Notes under the pieces: model-generated
Databases searched by the model: none
Told to the model about the DNA's origin: nothing
Seen by the model: the letters and a program-made list of their open reading frames with translations, nothing else
NCBI GenBank assembly: GCA_028822575.1
Contig: JAPKDN010000149.1
Coordinates: forward strand, 1-7,438
DNA: 7,438 bases
Source: Alphaproteobacteria bacterium
GTDB lineage: Bacteria > Pseudomonadota > Alphaproteobacteria > Thalassobaculales > Thalassobaculaceae
Direction: 5' to 3'
In this document: positions 1 to 6,930 of the stretch, in pieces
Layout: every line of letters begins with the position of its first letter
Position numbering within the stretch: the first letter of the stretch is position 1
Program-made: the position numbers and the translations under genes

Positions 1-54
1 GTGGCCGCGCGTCCGCCAATAGGAGATTCTATCACCTGGACAAAGCAACAAGCC

Positions 55-82
55 TTGGTCACTATCTGTATGAACGTATGAA
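55..82 (+). promoter_or_regulatory. Possible sigma-70-like promoter for the TRAP genes
   Basis: TTGGTC at 55-60 and TATGAA at 77-82 are separated by 16 bases and lie about 45 bases before the TRAP binding-protein start. Both boxes are imperfect matches to the consensus, and the reading frame of the binding protein is open through the whole region, so this is a weak prediction. The first 54 bases show no recognisable gene end or site. Confidence 0.2.
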
Positions 83-110
83 AGAGGTTCAAAGAATCCA
101 ACATCGTTCA

Positions 111-117
111 AGGGAGG
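111..117 (+). promoter_or_regulatory. Ribosome-binding site deciding the TRAP binding-protein start
   Basis: AGGGAGG lies 8 bases before the ATG at 126. An in-frame ATG at 78 would add 16 charged residues in front of the signal peptide, and no comparable purine-rich site was noted for it. The strong site here and the clean signal peptide that begins at 126 together favour the downstream start. Confidence 0.75.
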
Positions 118-125
118 TTTCAAAC

Positions 126-1265
126 ATGAACAAGTCGTTAAAGACGGCGCTGGCAGTGTCGCTGGCCGCCGGCATGTCCCTCGCGGCGCATTCCGCGTCT
201 GCCGATGGGCTGCCAAAATCATTTTCGTGGACGGCCTATGGCACAACGTCCGCCGGTTATGCCGCCTCGGTCGCGGTCGGTAACGCTATCGCGGAGGACG
301 GCTATAAGCTGCGCGTCCTGCCGGCTAAGAACGACATCTCGCGGATGACGCCACTGAAGAACAAGCGCGTTGAGTTCTCGGCCATGGGCGTCGGCTCGTT
401 CCAGGCTCAGGAAGGCGTGCTCGACTTCGGCAAGGCGAAATGGGGCCCACAGCCCGTTCGCCTGTTAATGATGGGCTGGTCCGATACCAATAACGCCCTG
501 CCGGCGACGGCCAAGGACGCGAATATCATGAAGGCATCGGATTTGAAGGGCAAACGCATTGCCTGGATCGTTGGTGGACCGGCGCTTAACCAGAACATGC
601 AAGCTTGGTTAGCCTATGGAAATTTGACCTGGGACGACGTGACGATTGTGAAAGTCCCGGGCTGGAAAGCCTCCATCCAGGGCATCATTGACGGCAATAT
701 CGACGCCGCCATCGCCTCGACCAATTCCTCAATGCTATTCCAGGTCGAAAGCTCTCCGCGCGGCCTGCGTTTCTTCGAAGCGCCCAAGGAAGAGACCGCG
801 AACTGGGAGCGTATGCAACAACATGCTCCGTGGCTCGTTCCGCATGTCGCGACCGCTGGTGTTGGGCTGTCGGCCGAGAACACCCATACGGGTGGAACCT
901 TTGGATACCCGGTGCTGATCACCTACGATCATATGAGCGATCAGGCTGTGTATGAGCTCGTTAAGCTGATGCACACGCGTTACGACAAATATAAGAACGC
1001 TCATGCCAGCGCCAAAGGCTTTGCTCTTGATCGACAGGTCTTTGAATGGGTGCTTCCTTACCACGCGGGCGCAGTGAAATACTTTAAGGAAGTTGGTGTT
1101 TGGACGGCAGGTTATGACAAACACAACAACAGTCTGCTGGCTCGCCAGGACATTCTCGTGAAGACCTGGAAAGCCAGTGGCTCGGGGGCCGACTACGCAA
1201 AATGGATGAAAGCCCGCGAAGCTGCTCTTAAAGCGGCTGGATATGTTCCGATATGGGGCGGTTAG
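126..1265 (+). CDS. TAXI-family TRAP transporter substrate-binding protein
   Basis: This is the periplasmic receptor of a TRAP transporter: it captures a small, usually carboxylate-containing solute and delivers it to the permease encoded next. The protein has 379 residues from the ATG at 126. Residues 1-26 form a Sec signal peptide: Lys near the N-terminus, a hydrophobic Ala/Leu core, and a likely cut after Ala-Ser-Ala (24-26). The mature part has the TAXI (TRAP-associated extracytoplasmic immunogenic) layout: an early Gly/Ser/Ala-rich ligand loop (about 39-53), the 'LKNKRVEFSAMG' region (77-88), a second-lobe 'DLKGKRIAWIVGGPA' strand (139-153) and 'IQGIIDGNIDAAIAS' (184-198). Length fits the longer TAXI proteins. 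The gene overlaps the permease by 13 bases, so the two are almost certainly co-transcribed and translationally coupled. The ligand is unknown; glutamate, aromatic and other acids are known for relatives, but nothing here selects one. Confidence 0.9.
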   Translation: MNKSLKTALAVSLAAGMSLAAHSASADGLPKSFSWTAYGTTSAGYAASVAVGNAIAEDGYKLRVLPAKNDISRMTPLKNKRVEFSAMGVGSFQAQEGVLDFGKAKWGPQPVRLLMMGWSDTNNALPATAKDANIMKASDLKGKRIAWIVGGPALNQNMQAWLAYGNLTWDDVTIVKVPGWKASIQGIIDGNIDAAIASTNSSMLFQVESSPRGLRFFEAPKEETANWERMQQHAPWLVPHVATAGVGLSAENTHTGGTFGYPVLITYDHMSDQAVYELVKLMHTRYDKYKNAHASAKGFALDRQVFEWVLPYHAGAVKYFKEVGVWTAGYDKHNNSLLARQDILVKTWKASGSGADYAKWMKAREAALKAAGYVPIWGG

Positions 1266-3409
1266 ATGAACAACTGGAGGTCATGGAGGCGGTCGAAGCT
1301 GAAGCAAGCGTCGGCCGCCTTCGTCAAATAGGGGGCGTTTGGCGCTCCCTATTTCTGGCCTTCACGATCTTCGGCGTCCTACTTTCGGTTAACCAGATTT
1401 ACAATCTGAAAATGTTCGTCGACGTCGTCATCCTCGACAACAGCTACCTGTATCTGTTGCTCGGTGTTTTCTTCTCGATCGTCTTTTTGATTTTCCCAGC
1501 AACCTCAAAATCGTCTCGTGAGATCATTCCCTGGTATGATTACGTGTTTTTCGCGAGCGCGCTCGCGATTAGCTGTTATTTTTCCTGGAATGGCCTGCGC
1601 AGCCTGGAAGAAGGCTGGGAGTATGACTCGCCGACCGAGCCCATGGTTCTCGCCTTCTTCATGTGGGGCCTGATCATGGAAGGTGCCAGGCGCGCCGGCG
1701 GCTTGGCGATATTCATTGTTTTCGGCCTTTTGTCATTCTACCCAGTTTTCGCAGAATCCGCGTTCATGCCAGAGATCTTCAGCGGAGCCAGCCAGAGTAT
1801 CGTCGACACCGCACGCTATCATTTGATGAGCGAAGAGTCGGTGCTCGGCATCCCGATGCGTGTTTTCGGAACCTTGATCATTGGTTTCATCGTATTTGGC
1901 GTGGCGCTGCAGAGTACGGGTGGTGGACGCTTCTTCATCAATCTTGCCTTCGCCATGCTTGGCGGCGTCAGGGGCGGCCCAGCCAAGGTGGCGATCGTCG
2001 CCAGCGGCCTGTTCGGCTCGCTCAGCGGAAGTGTCATCACCAATGTACTAACTACGGGATCGATGACCATCCCGGCGATGAAGCGTACGGGCTATCCGGC
2101 GCGGTACGCTGCCGGCATAGAAGCCTGTGCGTCGACCGGAGGGGTGTTGATGCCACCGGTCATGGGTGCAACGGCTTTCGTCATGGCATCTTTCCTGGAT
2201 ATTCCTTACATCTGGGTCGCGATCGCCGCGATCGTGCCTTCGTTTCTTTACTTCTATGGTTTGTTCGTACAAATCGACTCCTATGCCGCGAGGTTTGGTA
2301 TTAAAGGATTGCCCAAAGAAGAATTGCCGTCGGTCAAGGGCACCTTGAAGGACGGATGGTATTACGTCTTTGCGTTCTTCCTGCTGATCTATCTATTGGT
2401 CTATCTGAAACGCGAAGCCCAAGCTCCCTTCTATGCGACCGTCGCGTTGTTGGCGCTCAGCCAATTTGGTAAGCTCAGTCCGCGTGATCCATGGTTCTAC
2501 GTGCTCATTGCCTCGATCGCCGGGTTCCTGACTCTGGTTCTGACAAGTGTCTATTTTCCGCCGGAACTGGTAACCATTGTCCCCGTCGCCAGCGCCATTG
2601 GCGTTTTGGTGATCAGTCACATTCCTAAGCACATCCGAATATCTACCACTGCCATCTTTGACTTTGTCGAGGCTAATGGCCGTCTTCTTGCTGAGCTGGT
2701 GGGTATTCTGGCCGCGGTTGGACTGATCATCGGCGGTGTCATGGTCACCGGAATGGCGGGGGCCTTCTCAGGCGACCTAGTGCGCCTCGCGGGCGGGAAT
2801 GTATACATTCTTCTACTCATGGGCGCGATAACCAGTTTCATTCTCGGCATCGGCATGACGGTAACGGCGGCCTACATTTTCCTGGCTATCGTTCTAGCCC
2901 CGGCGTTGATCGAGCTTGGGCTAGACCCGATCGCCGTGCATCTGTTCATTCTGTACTGGGGCATGGTGTCGTTCATCACGCCCCCGGTCGCCCTCGGCGC
3001 CTTTGCAGCGGCGACAGTGGCCGGGTCAACGCCAATGCGAACGGGCCTGGAGGCGATGCGGCTGGGGAGCGTTATCTATTTCCTGCCATTTTTCTTCGTA
3101 CTCAACCCAGCCCTTGTCCTAAACGGCCCGCTCGATCAGATCATTATCGAATGTGGTACCGCCTTTTTTGGCATCACCCTGATCGCATCGGGTTTGCAAG
3201 GTCACCTTGTTCTTGTGGGATCTCTCCACAACGAAGCGGCAGCGCTACTGACGCGATTGCTCCTCATCGCATCCGGGTTGCTTCTGGCCTACCCGGAAAC
3301 TGTATCTAATCTCGTTGGTCTAGGAATTCTCGTACCCGCTATAATTTTGGGACGGTTCGCGGCGAAGGTCATCGCCCGGCCAACGACAGTGGCATCGGCA
3401 CTCGAATGA
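1253..3409 (+). CDS. TRAP transporter fused permease, 4TM/12TM (DctQ-DctM fusion, TAXI type)
   Basis: This inner-membrane permease of 718 residues uses an ion gradient (normally Na+) to drive uptake of the solute delivered by the preceding binding protein. The small-subunit (DctQ-like) part is about residues 31-165, with hydrophobic segments near 31-50, 64-82, 97-112 and 130-166. The large-subunit (DctM) part follows, with two inverted-repeat halves. The first carries 'GSLSGSVITNVLTTGSMTIP' (255-274) and 'GGVLMPPVMGATAFVMASF' (296-314). The second carries 'GIGMTVTAAYIFLAIVLAP' (532-550) and 'WGMVSFITPPVALGAFAAAT' (569-588). These are the conserved hairpin/ion-site regions of the family. About 95 more residues (625-718) hold two or three further hydrophobic segments, as in many TAXI fusions. 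The start at 1253 has only a weak ribosome site and overlaps the upstream stop, suggesting coupling. The in-frame ATG at 1283 has GGAGG only 2 bases before it, which is too close, so 1253 is preferred. Confidence 0.92.
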   Translation: MGRLDEQLEVMEAVEAEASVGRLRQIGGVWRSLFLAFTIFGVLLSVNQIYNLKMFVDVVILDNSYLYLLLGVFFSIVFLIFPATSKSSREIIPWYDYVFFASALAISCYFSWNGLRSLEEGWEYDSPTEPMVLAFFMWGLIMEGARRAGGLAIFIVFGLLSFYPVFAESAFMPEIFSGASQSIVDTARYHLMSEESVLGIPMRVFGTLIIGFIVFGVALQSTGGGRFFINLAFAMLGGVRGGPAKVAIVASGLFGSLSGSVITNVLTTGSMTIPAMKRTGYPARYAAGIEACASTGGVLMPPVMGATAFVMASFLDIPYIWVAIAAIVPSFLYFYGLFVQIDSYAARFGIKGLPKEELPSVKGTLKDGWYYVFAFFLLIYLLVYLKREAQAPFYATVALLALSQFGKLSPRDPWFYVLIASIAGFLTLVLTSVYFPPELVTIVPVASAIGVLVISHIPKHIRISTTAIFDFVEANGRLLAELVGILAAVGLIIGGVMVTGMAGAFSGDLVRLAGGNVYILLLMGAITSFILGIGMTVTAAYIFLAIVLAPALIELGLDPIAVHLFILYWGMVSFITPPVALGAFAAATVAGSTPMRTGLEAMRLGSVIYFLPFFFVLNPALVLNGPLDQIIIECGTAFFGITLIASGLQGHLVLVGSLHNEAAALLTRLLLIASGLLLAYPETVSNLVGLGILVPAIILGRFAAKVIARPTTVASALE

Positions 3410-3415
3410 AGATAT

Positions 3416-3447
3416 CCGGCGGCGGGACCAAACCCATCGCCGGGTTT
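3416..3447 (+). terminator. Candidate hairpin terminator after the TRAP genes
   Basis: CCGGCG (3416-3421) pairs with CGCCGG (3438-3443), and inside it GGG (3424-3426) pairs with CCC (3433-3435). The two stems are separated by a 2x2 internal loop and closed by a 6-base ACCAAA loop. The hairpin begins 7 bases after the permease stop. It is followed by only three T residues (3445-3447), so it is a weak intrinsic terminator. It also sits directly after the stop of the minus-strand CoA-binding remnant, so it could have served both converging units. Confidence 0.4.
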
Positions 3448-3712
3448 CAAAGTTCTTGATTGAGACGCAGCTTCCAGAACGGCCGAAACAGCTCGATCTT
3501 TGGGCACCGGCTCATGACGACCTTCAGACCCGCCTCCTCGGCGATCCTGGCGGCTTAATCATTGGGCAACACGATTGACCCTTAGGCACCTTAGCGCCGA
3601 TCTCAACCGCCTCGCGTGCTATACTCGGCAGGGCCTCCTGGCGTCGAAACCCCTAGACCATATCAACCGGACGGTCTACCAACGTCAGCGACGGATAAAT
3701 CGGCTGTTCCGG
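3447..3712 (-). pseudogene. Remnant of a YccU-like CoA-binding protein (COG1832), N-terminus lost
   Basis: Reading the minus strand from about 3712, the frame gives 'EQPIYPSLTLVDRPVDMV', a stop (TAG at 3655-3653), then 'GFRRQEALPSIAREAVEIGA'. After a region that needs about a one-base shift it gives 'AARIAEEAGLKVVMSRCPK', then 'IELFRPFWKLRLNQEL' and a TGA at 3449-3447. This order matches the second half of small predicted CoA-binding proteins (CoA_binding_2): 'PVDMVDVFRR', then 'A(R)EA..IGAK', then 'VVM-RCPKIE' near the C-terminus. The usual family length is about 140 residues; only about 88 codons remain, and the N-terminal nucleotide-binding half is missing. The remnant begins where the SELENBP remnant stops, so a deletion seems to have joined the two. 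The protein would have been a cytosolic CoA-binding protein of unclear role. The family call rests on remembered motifs, not a search. Confidence 0.72.
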
Positions 3713-3715
3713 GGT

Positions 3716-5026
3716 CTCATGACAGCGCGAGGGACCGTTCAGTTCCTTACCAAAATCGACGATGAAGTCGGGGTCAATCTCCATTCCGTTGACCGCGGCA
3801 TCGCAGTTCACCATCAGCATCACCCCGCCGTCGCTCCAGGTAGAAGTGATTGTCCCAGGCCGAGAACAGTGAGGTGGTTGCAAAAAGCCACTTGCCGTCG
3901 AGGCTAAGCTAGATTATCTGCGGGCCAACAGAAACCTCGTATCTGTTTACCACCGGCGCTTTGTTGAGCAAGCCACCCATCCAGACCTGCCCGATGAGTT
4001 TAGCGTTATGCGGATGTCGTATTGCCGGATATCGCACTGCGGGGCACTATAGAGATACAGAAATCGATCGTCTATCGAGAGCAGGATGACCGTGATGACA
4101 CCGAGTATCAGGGTGGGCCATTCCGGATATGTCCCATTGCCGACGTCGATGATCTATTCACATTGCCGCTCACCGGCCGTGTCATTCCATTAGTGATCGA
4201 CGTTCGCCGACAATGCCGCGCCAACGAAAGCACACCTGGTAGCTGGATCGTGCTGAAAGCGGACCTCCCACGAAACCAGGCCATCCTCGCTGAGATAAAA
4301 GTCTGTTTGGGTTCCTTCTTCTTGAAATCCCAGAAATTAGGTCTCGCATCCGGATTTCTGATGCCCAACCTCTTCCAGATCAAAGCCCGGCATGAAGGTA
4401 TTCATGCGCCGCCCATTCACTGGTGACCATGACGTTGTGGCGCGGTTGATGCCAAAATTAGAGGAGAATTTGATATCAGCCATCGAGTTTTCCCAGCTCC
4501 CACTGAGGTCCAAATTCTCGTTGAGATGCAATTAGCCACCAGACGCGTTTCCCTTTGTGTCGCCGAACATGGAAATGATGATATCCGAGCCCAGGCAATG
4601 CACGGTGCGCAGGGCCGAGGGATTGGAGCGCGCCTTGATCTCAACGCCGCTGATCACCTTGTAGAGGCTCAGATTGCGCGGGTCAGTGACGCAATCGACG
4701 ATATGAAGTTTCAATCTGCACACCCCCGGCACAATCAAATAGCGATGCCCCTTCGACGCGTCACCATGGCAGGACGAGCAAGCGTTCCAACCCATGTGAT
4801 GCAATTCGTCGCCAATGCCGGCAACCTCGAGGAGACTGATCACCTGGTTGCCGGTTTAGCAATCCGGATCGGCGTCGTTGGTCGCCATGTAATCTGATTT
4901 TTAAATGCCGGTTCCGATATACGGTGCATCCGCATAAAGGAGTTTCTCCTGCGACGCCCACATCGCATCCTTTGGTGAGGCAAAGCCCGGTCCACAGCAG
5001 GTCGCATCGGAAGCGTCACTTGCCAT
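3716..5026 (-). pseudogene. Decayed selenium-binding protein / methanethiol oxidase homologue (SELENBP1/SBP56 family)
   Basis: The minus strand from ATG 5026 (GAGGGG ribosome site 5 bases upstream) reads through the whole family in order: 'CCGPGFASPKDAMWASQEKL'; 'GDELHHMGWNACSSCHGDA' with the conserved Cys-Ser-Ser-Cys; 'MFGDTKGNASGG'; 'FWHQPRHNVMVTSEWAAHEY'; 'LSEDGLVSWEVRFQHDP'; 'LLSIDDRFLYLY'; 'KLIGQVWMGGLLNKAPVVN'; 'LSLDGKWLFATTSLFSAWDN'; and 'EIDPDFIVDFGKELNGPSR'. Each matches human SELENBP1 in the same position. The gene is dead. In-frame stops include TAA at 4903-4901, TAA at 4858-4856, TAA at 4534-4532 and TAG at 3911-3909 (where relatives have Gln), and several frameshifts occur, for example near 4457 and again near 4382. 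The C-terminus stops after '...GPSRCHE', about 14 residues short. Intact relatives oxidise methanethiol to formaldehyde, H2S and H2O2. It lies 39 bases after the lyase gene, on the same strand. Confidence 0.9.
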
Positions 5027-5031
5027 CTAAA

Positions 5032-5037
5032 CCCCTC
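5032..5037 (-). promoter_or_regulatory. Relic ribosome-binding site of the SELENBP pseudogene
   Basis: GAGGGG on the minus strand lies 5 bases before the ATG at 5026-5024, in the 39-base gap after the lyase stop. It supports 5026 as the ancestral start and suggests that the dead gene was once translated as the next gene of the minus-strand cluster. Confidence 0.5.
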
Positions 5038-5065
5038 GGTCCCGTTAATCACCCGCGCGCCTTCG

Positions 5066-5926
5066 TTAGCCCGAAATGCGCTCCGCAATCGAGAGAACGC
5101 GATGCATGTCGCGTAGCACCGGTTTCTCGATTAATTTGCCGTCGACCACGACCAACCCGGTATCTGCGTCGGCGAAAGCCTTAATAATGCGCCGGGCATG
5201 GGCGATCGCGGCTTCATCGGGCGTGAACACCTCATTCAGAATTCCGATCTGATTGGGATGGATGGAACCCTTACCACTGAACCCGAGGTCGCGAACCAGC
5301 TCGGCCTCTTGGCGCATGCCTTCGGGGTCTTCTAGATCCAGATACGGGACATCGATTACATCAAGCCCCTGTCCTGCCGCCGCATGGACGATCCGGGAGC
5401 GCGCGTAAAGCAAAGGTCCCCAAGCATTTCGACACCGAAGTTCGGCCGCCATGTCGACACCACCGAAGAACAGCGCGTCAATCCTTGGGCTGGCTTTGGC
5501 AATGTCGTAAACCGCTTCCAACGCGGCATTGGTTTCGATAATCACATGCAGGCGCGTCGCATGGCCGCGCTCGGTCAACAGATTGTCGAGCCAGATTACC
5601 TCATCAGCCGTGCGAACCTTTGGCAGCATCAGCGCCGGCGGTGGGGTGTCCGTGGCCAACACGGCCTGAACATCCGCAAGGCCAAAGGCCTCGCGCAGAC
5701 AGTTGATCCGCACTACCCGCTCGACACCGTCATCGGCCTGGGGCTCGGCGAACAGCGCGATGGCGTTGCGCCGCGCCTCGTCCTTGTCCTTCGGCGCGAT
5801 GCCGTCCTCGAGCTCGACACAGACGATGTCGGTACCGCAGGCCAAGGCCTTGGGAAACATGTCAGGCTTCAGGCCGGGGGAGAATATAAAGCTGCGGCGG
5901 GGACGGACAACGCGTTGCAGTGACAT
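5066..5926 (-). CDS. CitE/HpcH-like CoA-ester lyase (HpcH/HpaI aldolase/citrate lyase family)
   Basis: This is a cytosolic Mg2+-dependent enzyme of 286 residues that cleaves (or forms, or hydrolyses) a malyl-CoA or citramalyl-CoA type thioester. Visible family features are 'RRSFIFSPGLKPDMFPKAL' (10-28), 'VELEDGIAPKDKDEAR' (37-52), Arg73 in 'VRIN' (substrate carboxylate/CoA side), Glu131 in 'IIETNAALE' and Asp158 in 'FFGGVDMAAEL' (the expected metal ligands), and 'KGSIHPNQIGILNEVFTPDE' (219-238), a hallmark of the CitE branch. All expected catalytic residues are present, so it is probably active. The start at 5926 was chosen because AAGG lies 6 bases upstream; the in-frame ATG at 5947 has no ribosome site. 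It follows the dehydrogenase gene after a 96-base gap and precedes the SELENBP pseudogene. Malyl-CoA lyase, citramalyl-CoA lyase and malyl-CoA thioesterase functions are all possible; sequence reading alone does not separate them. Confidence 0.87.
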   Translation of the reverse strand: MSLQRVVRPRRSFIFSPGLKPDMFPKALACGTDIVCVELEDGIAPKDKDEARRNAIALFAEPQADDGVERVVRINCLREAFGLADVQAVLATDTPPPALMLPKVRTADEVIWLDNLLTERGHATRLHVIIETNAALEAVYDIAKASPRIDALFFGGVDMAAELRCRNAWGPLLYARSRIVHAAAGQGLDVIDVPYLDLEDPEGMRQEAELVRDLGFSGKGSIHPNQIGILNEVFTPDEAAIAHARRIIKAFADADTGLVVVDGKLIEKPVLRDMHRVLSIAERISG

Positions 5927-5989
5927 GGGGAACCTTTCCTTGGGCATTGGCCAATGTCATGGCGTTAATTTCAATAAAGCTTTCGAACG

Positions 5990-6007
5990 AGTGAAACAAC
6001 TTTCACT
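5990..6007. promoter_or_regulatory. Perfect inverted repeat, candidate operator before the lyase gene
   Basis: AGTGAAA (5990-5996) and TTTCACT (6001-6007) form a perfect 7-base inverted repeat around a 4-base CAAC spacer. It lies in the AT-rich 96-base gap between the dehydrogenase stop and the lyase start. The arm and spacer size fit a dimeric repressor site. It is not GC-rich and has no T-tract, so a terminator is less likely. A second palindrome, ATTGGCCAAT (5946-5955), lies closer to the lyase start. No regulator gene is present in the window to pair with either site. Confidence 0.35.
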
Positions 6008-6022
6008 TAAATTGCCGCCTCT

Positions 6023-6916
6023 CTACCGAGTCTTGGGAAGCTCGACCCCGGCCATTTTCTCCAAGGTCTTTGTCAATTCTGTCAGATCCGCATCGCGGCC
6101 AACCTCGGCAATACATTGCATAAACAGGGTGCGAATATTGGTCCCCAGCCACATCGGTGCCTGGTACGCCTCGGCCTCGCGCCGCCAGAGATCCAGATCC
6201 TTTTCGATGATGTACATCGCGCCACCATAATCGAAATTACGGTTCAGCACATGATTGGGGATCTTGGTTTCGGTCGCGCTGTTACGCCCGGACGAGGCAT
6301 TGATCACCTCAAGCATCTGTTCCGGGTCGAGGCCCGCTTTGGCGCCAAGTGTCATCGCTTCCAAGGCAACTGATATATTGCCGAAGGAGATGATGTTGTT
6401 AACCAGTTTCATGGTCTGTGCAGCGCCGGGCTTATCATTAAGGTAGACGAGCTTGCCAGAAATCCCCTCCAACGCGGGTTTCAAGGCCTCGAAGGTCGCC
6501 TTGTCGCCAGAGCACATGATGCCGAGACTACCCGCCTCGGCGCCCGGCGGACCGCCGGAGATCGGAGCGTCGAGAAAGGCCTTGCTGGTCTCGGCCATTT
6601 TTGCGGCGACATCGCGCGAATAGGCGCTGCCAGTCGTACCAAGATTGACGAAAGCCGTCGCCTGCGATCCTCCAAGCACACCATCGACGCCGATCGCAAC
6701 CGCCTCAGCAGCGTCCAGGTTTGGCATGCAAGCCAGGACGACATCCGCCGTATCTGCTACCTCGCGAGCGCTCCCTGCGACCGTAGCGCCACGTTGGGCA
6801 AGGGTTGCGGTCCGCGTCTCATCGGTGTCACAAACCACCAGTTCGTGGCCCAGGTCGATCAGATTTACCACTATCGGCCGCCCCATGGCGCCCAGCCCGA
6901 CAAAGCCTATGTTCAT
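6023..6916 (-). CDS. NAD(P)-dependent beta-hydroxyacid dehydrogenase (3-hydroxyisobutyrate dehydrogenase / tartronate semialdehyde reductase type)
   Basis: This is a cytosolic oxidoreductase of 297 residues that interconverts a beta-hydroxyacid and the matching semialdehyde. The N-terminal Rossmann fold starts at residue 2 with 'IGFVGLGAMGRPIVVNL'; the Gly-Leu-Gly-Ala-Met-Gly dinucleotide loop is at 7-12. The strand ending in Asp30 ('VVCD') would normally favour NAD, but coenzyme choice is uncertain. The substrate-binding signature 'DAPISGGPPGAEAGSLGIM' is at 116-134, and the catalytic Lys170 sits in 'MKLVNN' (169-174). The C-terminal helical domain follows ('ALEAMTLGAKAGLD'). Length is typical of the family (about 290-300). 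The ATG at 6916 is preferred over the in-frame ATG at 6967, which would overlap the upstream permease and add 17 unrelated residues; GGAGGT lies just before 6916. It begins 14 bases after the permease stop, so they form an operon. 3-Hydroxyisobutyrate, glycerate, threonate and similar acids are all possible substrates. Confidence 0.88.
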   Translation of the reverse strand: MNIGFVGLGAMGRPIVVNLIDLGHELVVCDTDETRTATLAQRGATVAGSAREVADTADVVLACMPNLDAAEAVAIGVDGVLGGSQATAFVNLGTTGSAYSRDVAAKMAETSKAFLDAPISGGPPGAEAGSLGIMCSGDKATFEALKPALEGISGKLVYLNDKPGAAQTMKLVNNIISFGNISVALEAMTLGAKAGLDPEQMLEVINASSGRNSATETKIPNHVLNRNFDYGGAMYIIEKDLDLWRREAEAYQAPMWLGTNIRTLFMQCIAEVGRDADLTELTKTLEKMAGVELPKTR

Positions 6917-6920
6917 TCCT

Positions 6921-6926
6921 ACCTCC
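6921..6926 (-). promoter_or_regulatory. Ribosome-binding site deciding the dehydrogenase start
   Basis: GGAGGT on the minus strand lies 4 bases (AGGA) before the ATG at 6916-6914, within the 14-base gap after the permease stop. It is the strongest ribosome site on the minus strand here and fixes the start of the dehydrogenase. Confidence 0.75.
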
Positions 6927-6930
6927 GCGC

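Noticed and set aside
1663..2304. A 213-residue plus-strand open frame inside the permease gene
   Set aside because: It is out of frame with the permease, rich in Arg/His as expected from an alternate frame of a membrane protein gene, and has no family features.
3575..4897. Plus-strand open frames at 3575-3907, 4022-4426 and 4526-4897 as small hypothetical genes
   Set aside because: They lie opposite the SELENBP and CoA-binding remnants. Their translations are low-complexity and match no family I recognise, while the minus strand shows clear conserved motifs.
3716..5026. Programmed frameshifting, stop readthrough or selenocysteine in the SELENBP gene
   Set aside because: The stops are of several types (TAA and TAG), there are many frameshifts, the C-terminus is missing, and SELENBP proteins do not contain selenocysteine. 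Flanking genes use the standard code without problems.
3410..5065. Mobile element, CRISPR array or non-coding RNA as explanation for the gene-poor stretch
   Set aside because: No regular repeats, terminal inverted repeats, target duplications or transposase fragments were seen; the two decayed genes account for nearly all of the stretch.
5384..6230. Long plus-strand open frames opposite the lyase (5384-5923 and 5703-6230)
   Set aside because: They are shadows of the well-supported minus-strand lyase and dehydrogenase genes, with no recognisable motif or ribosome site.
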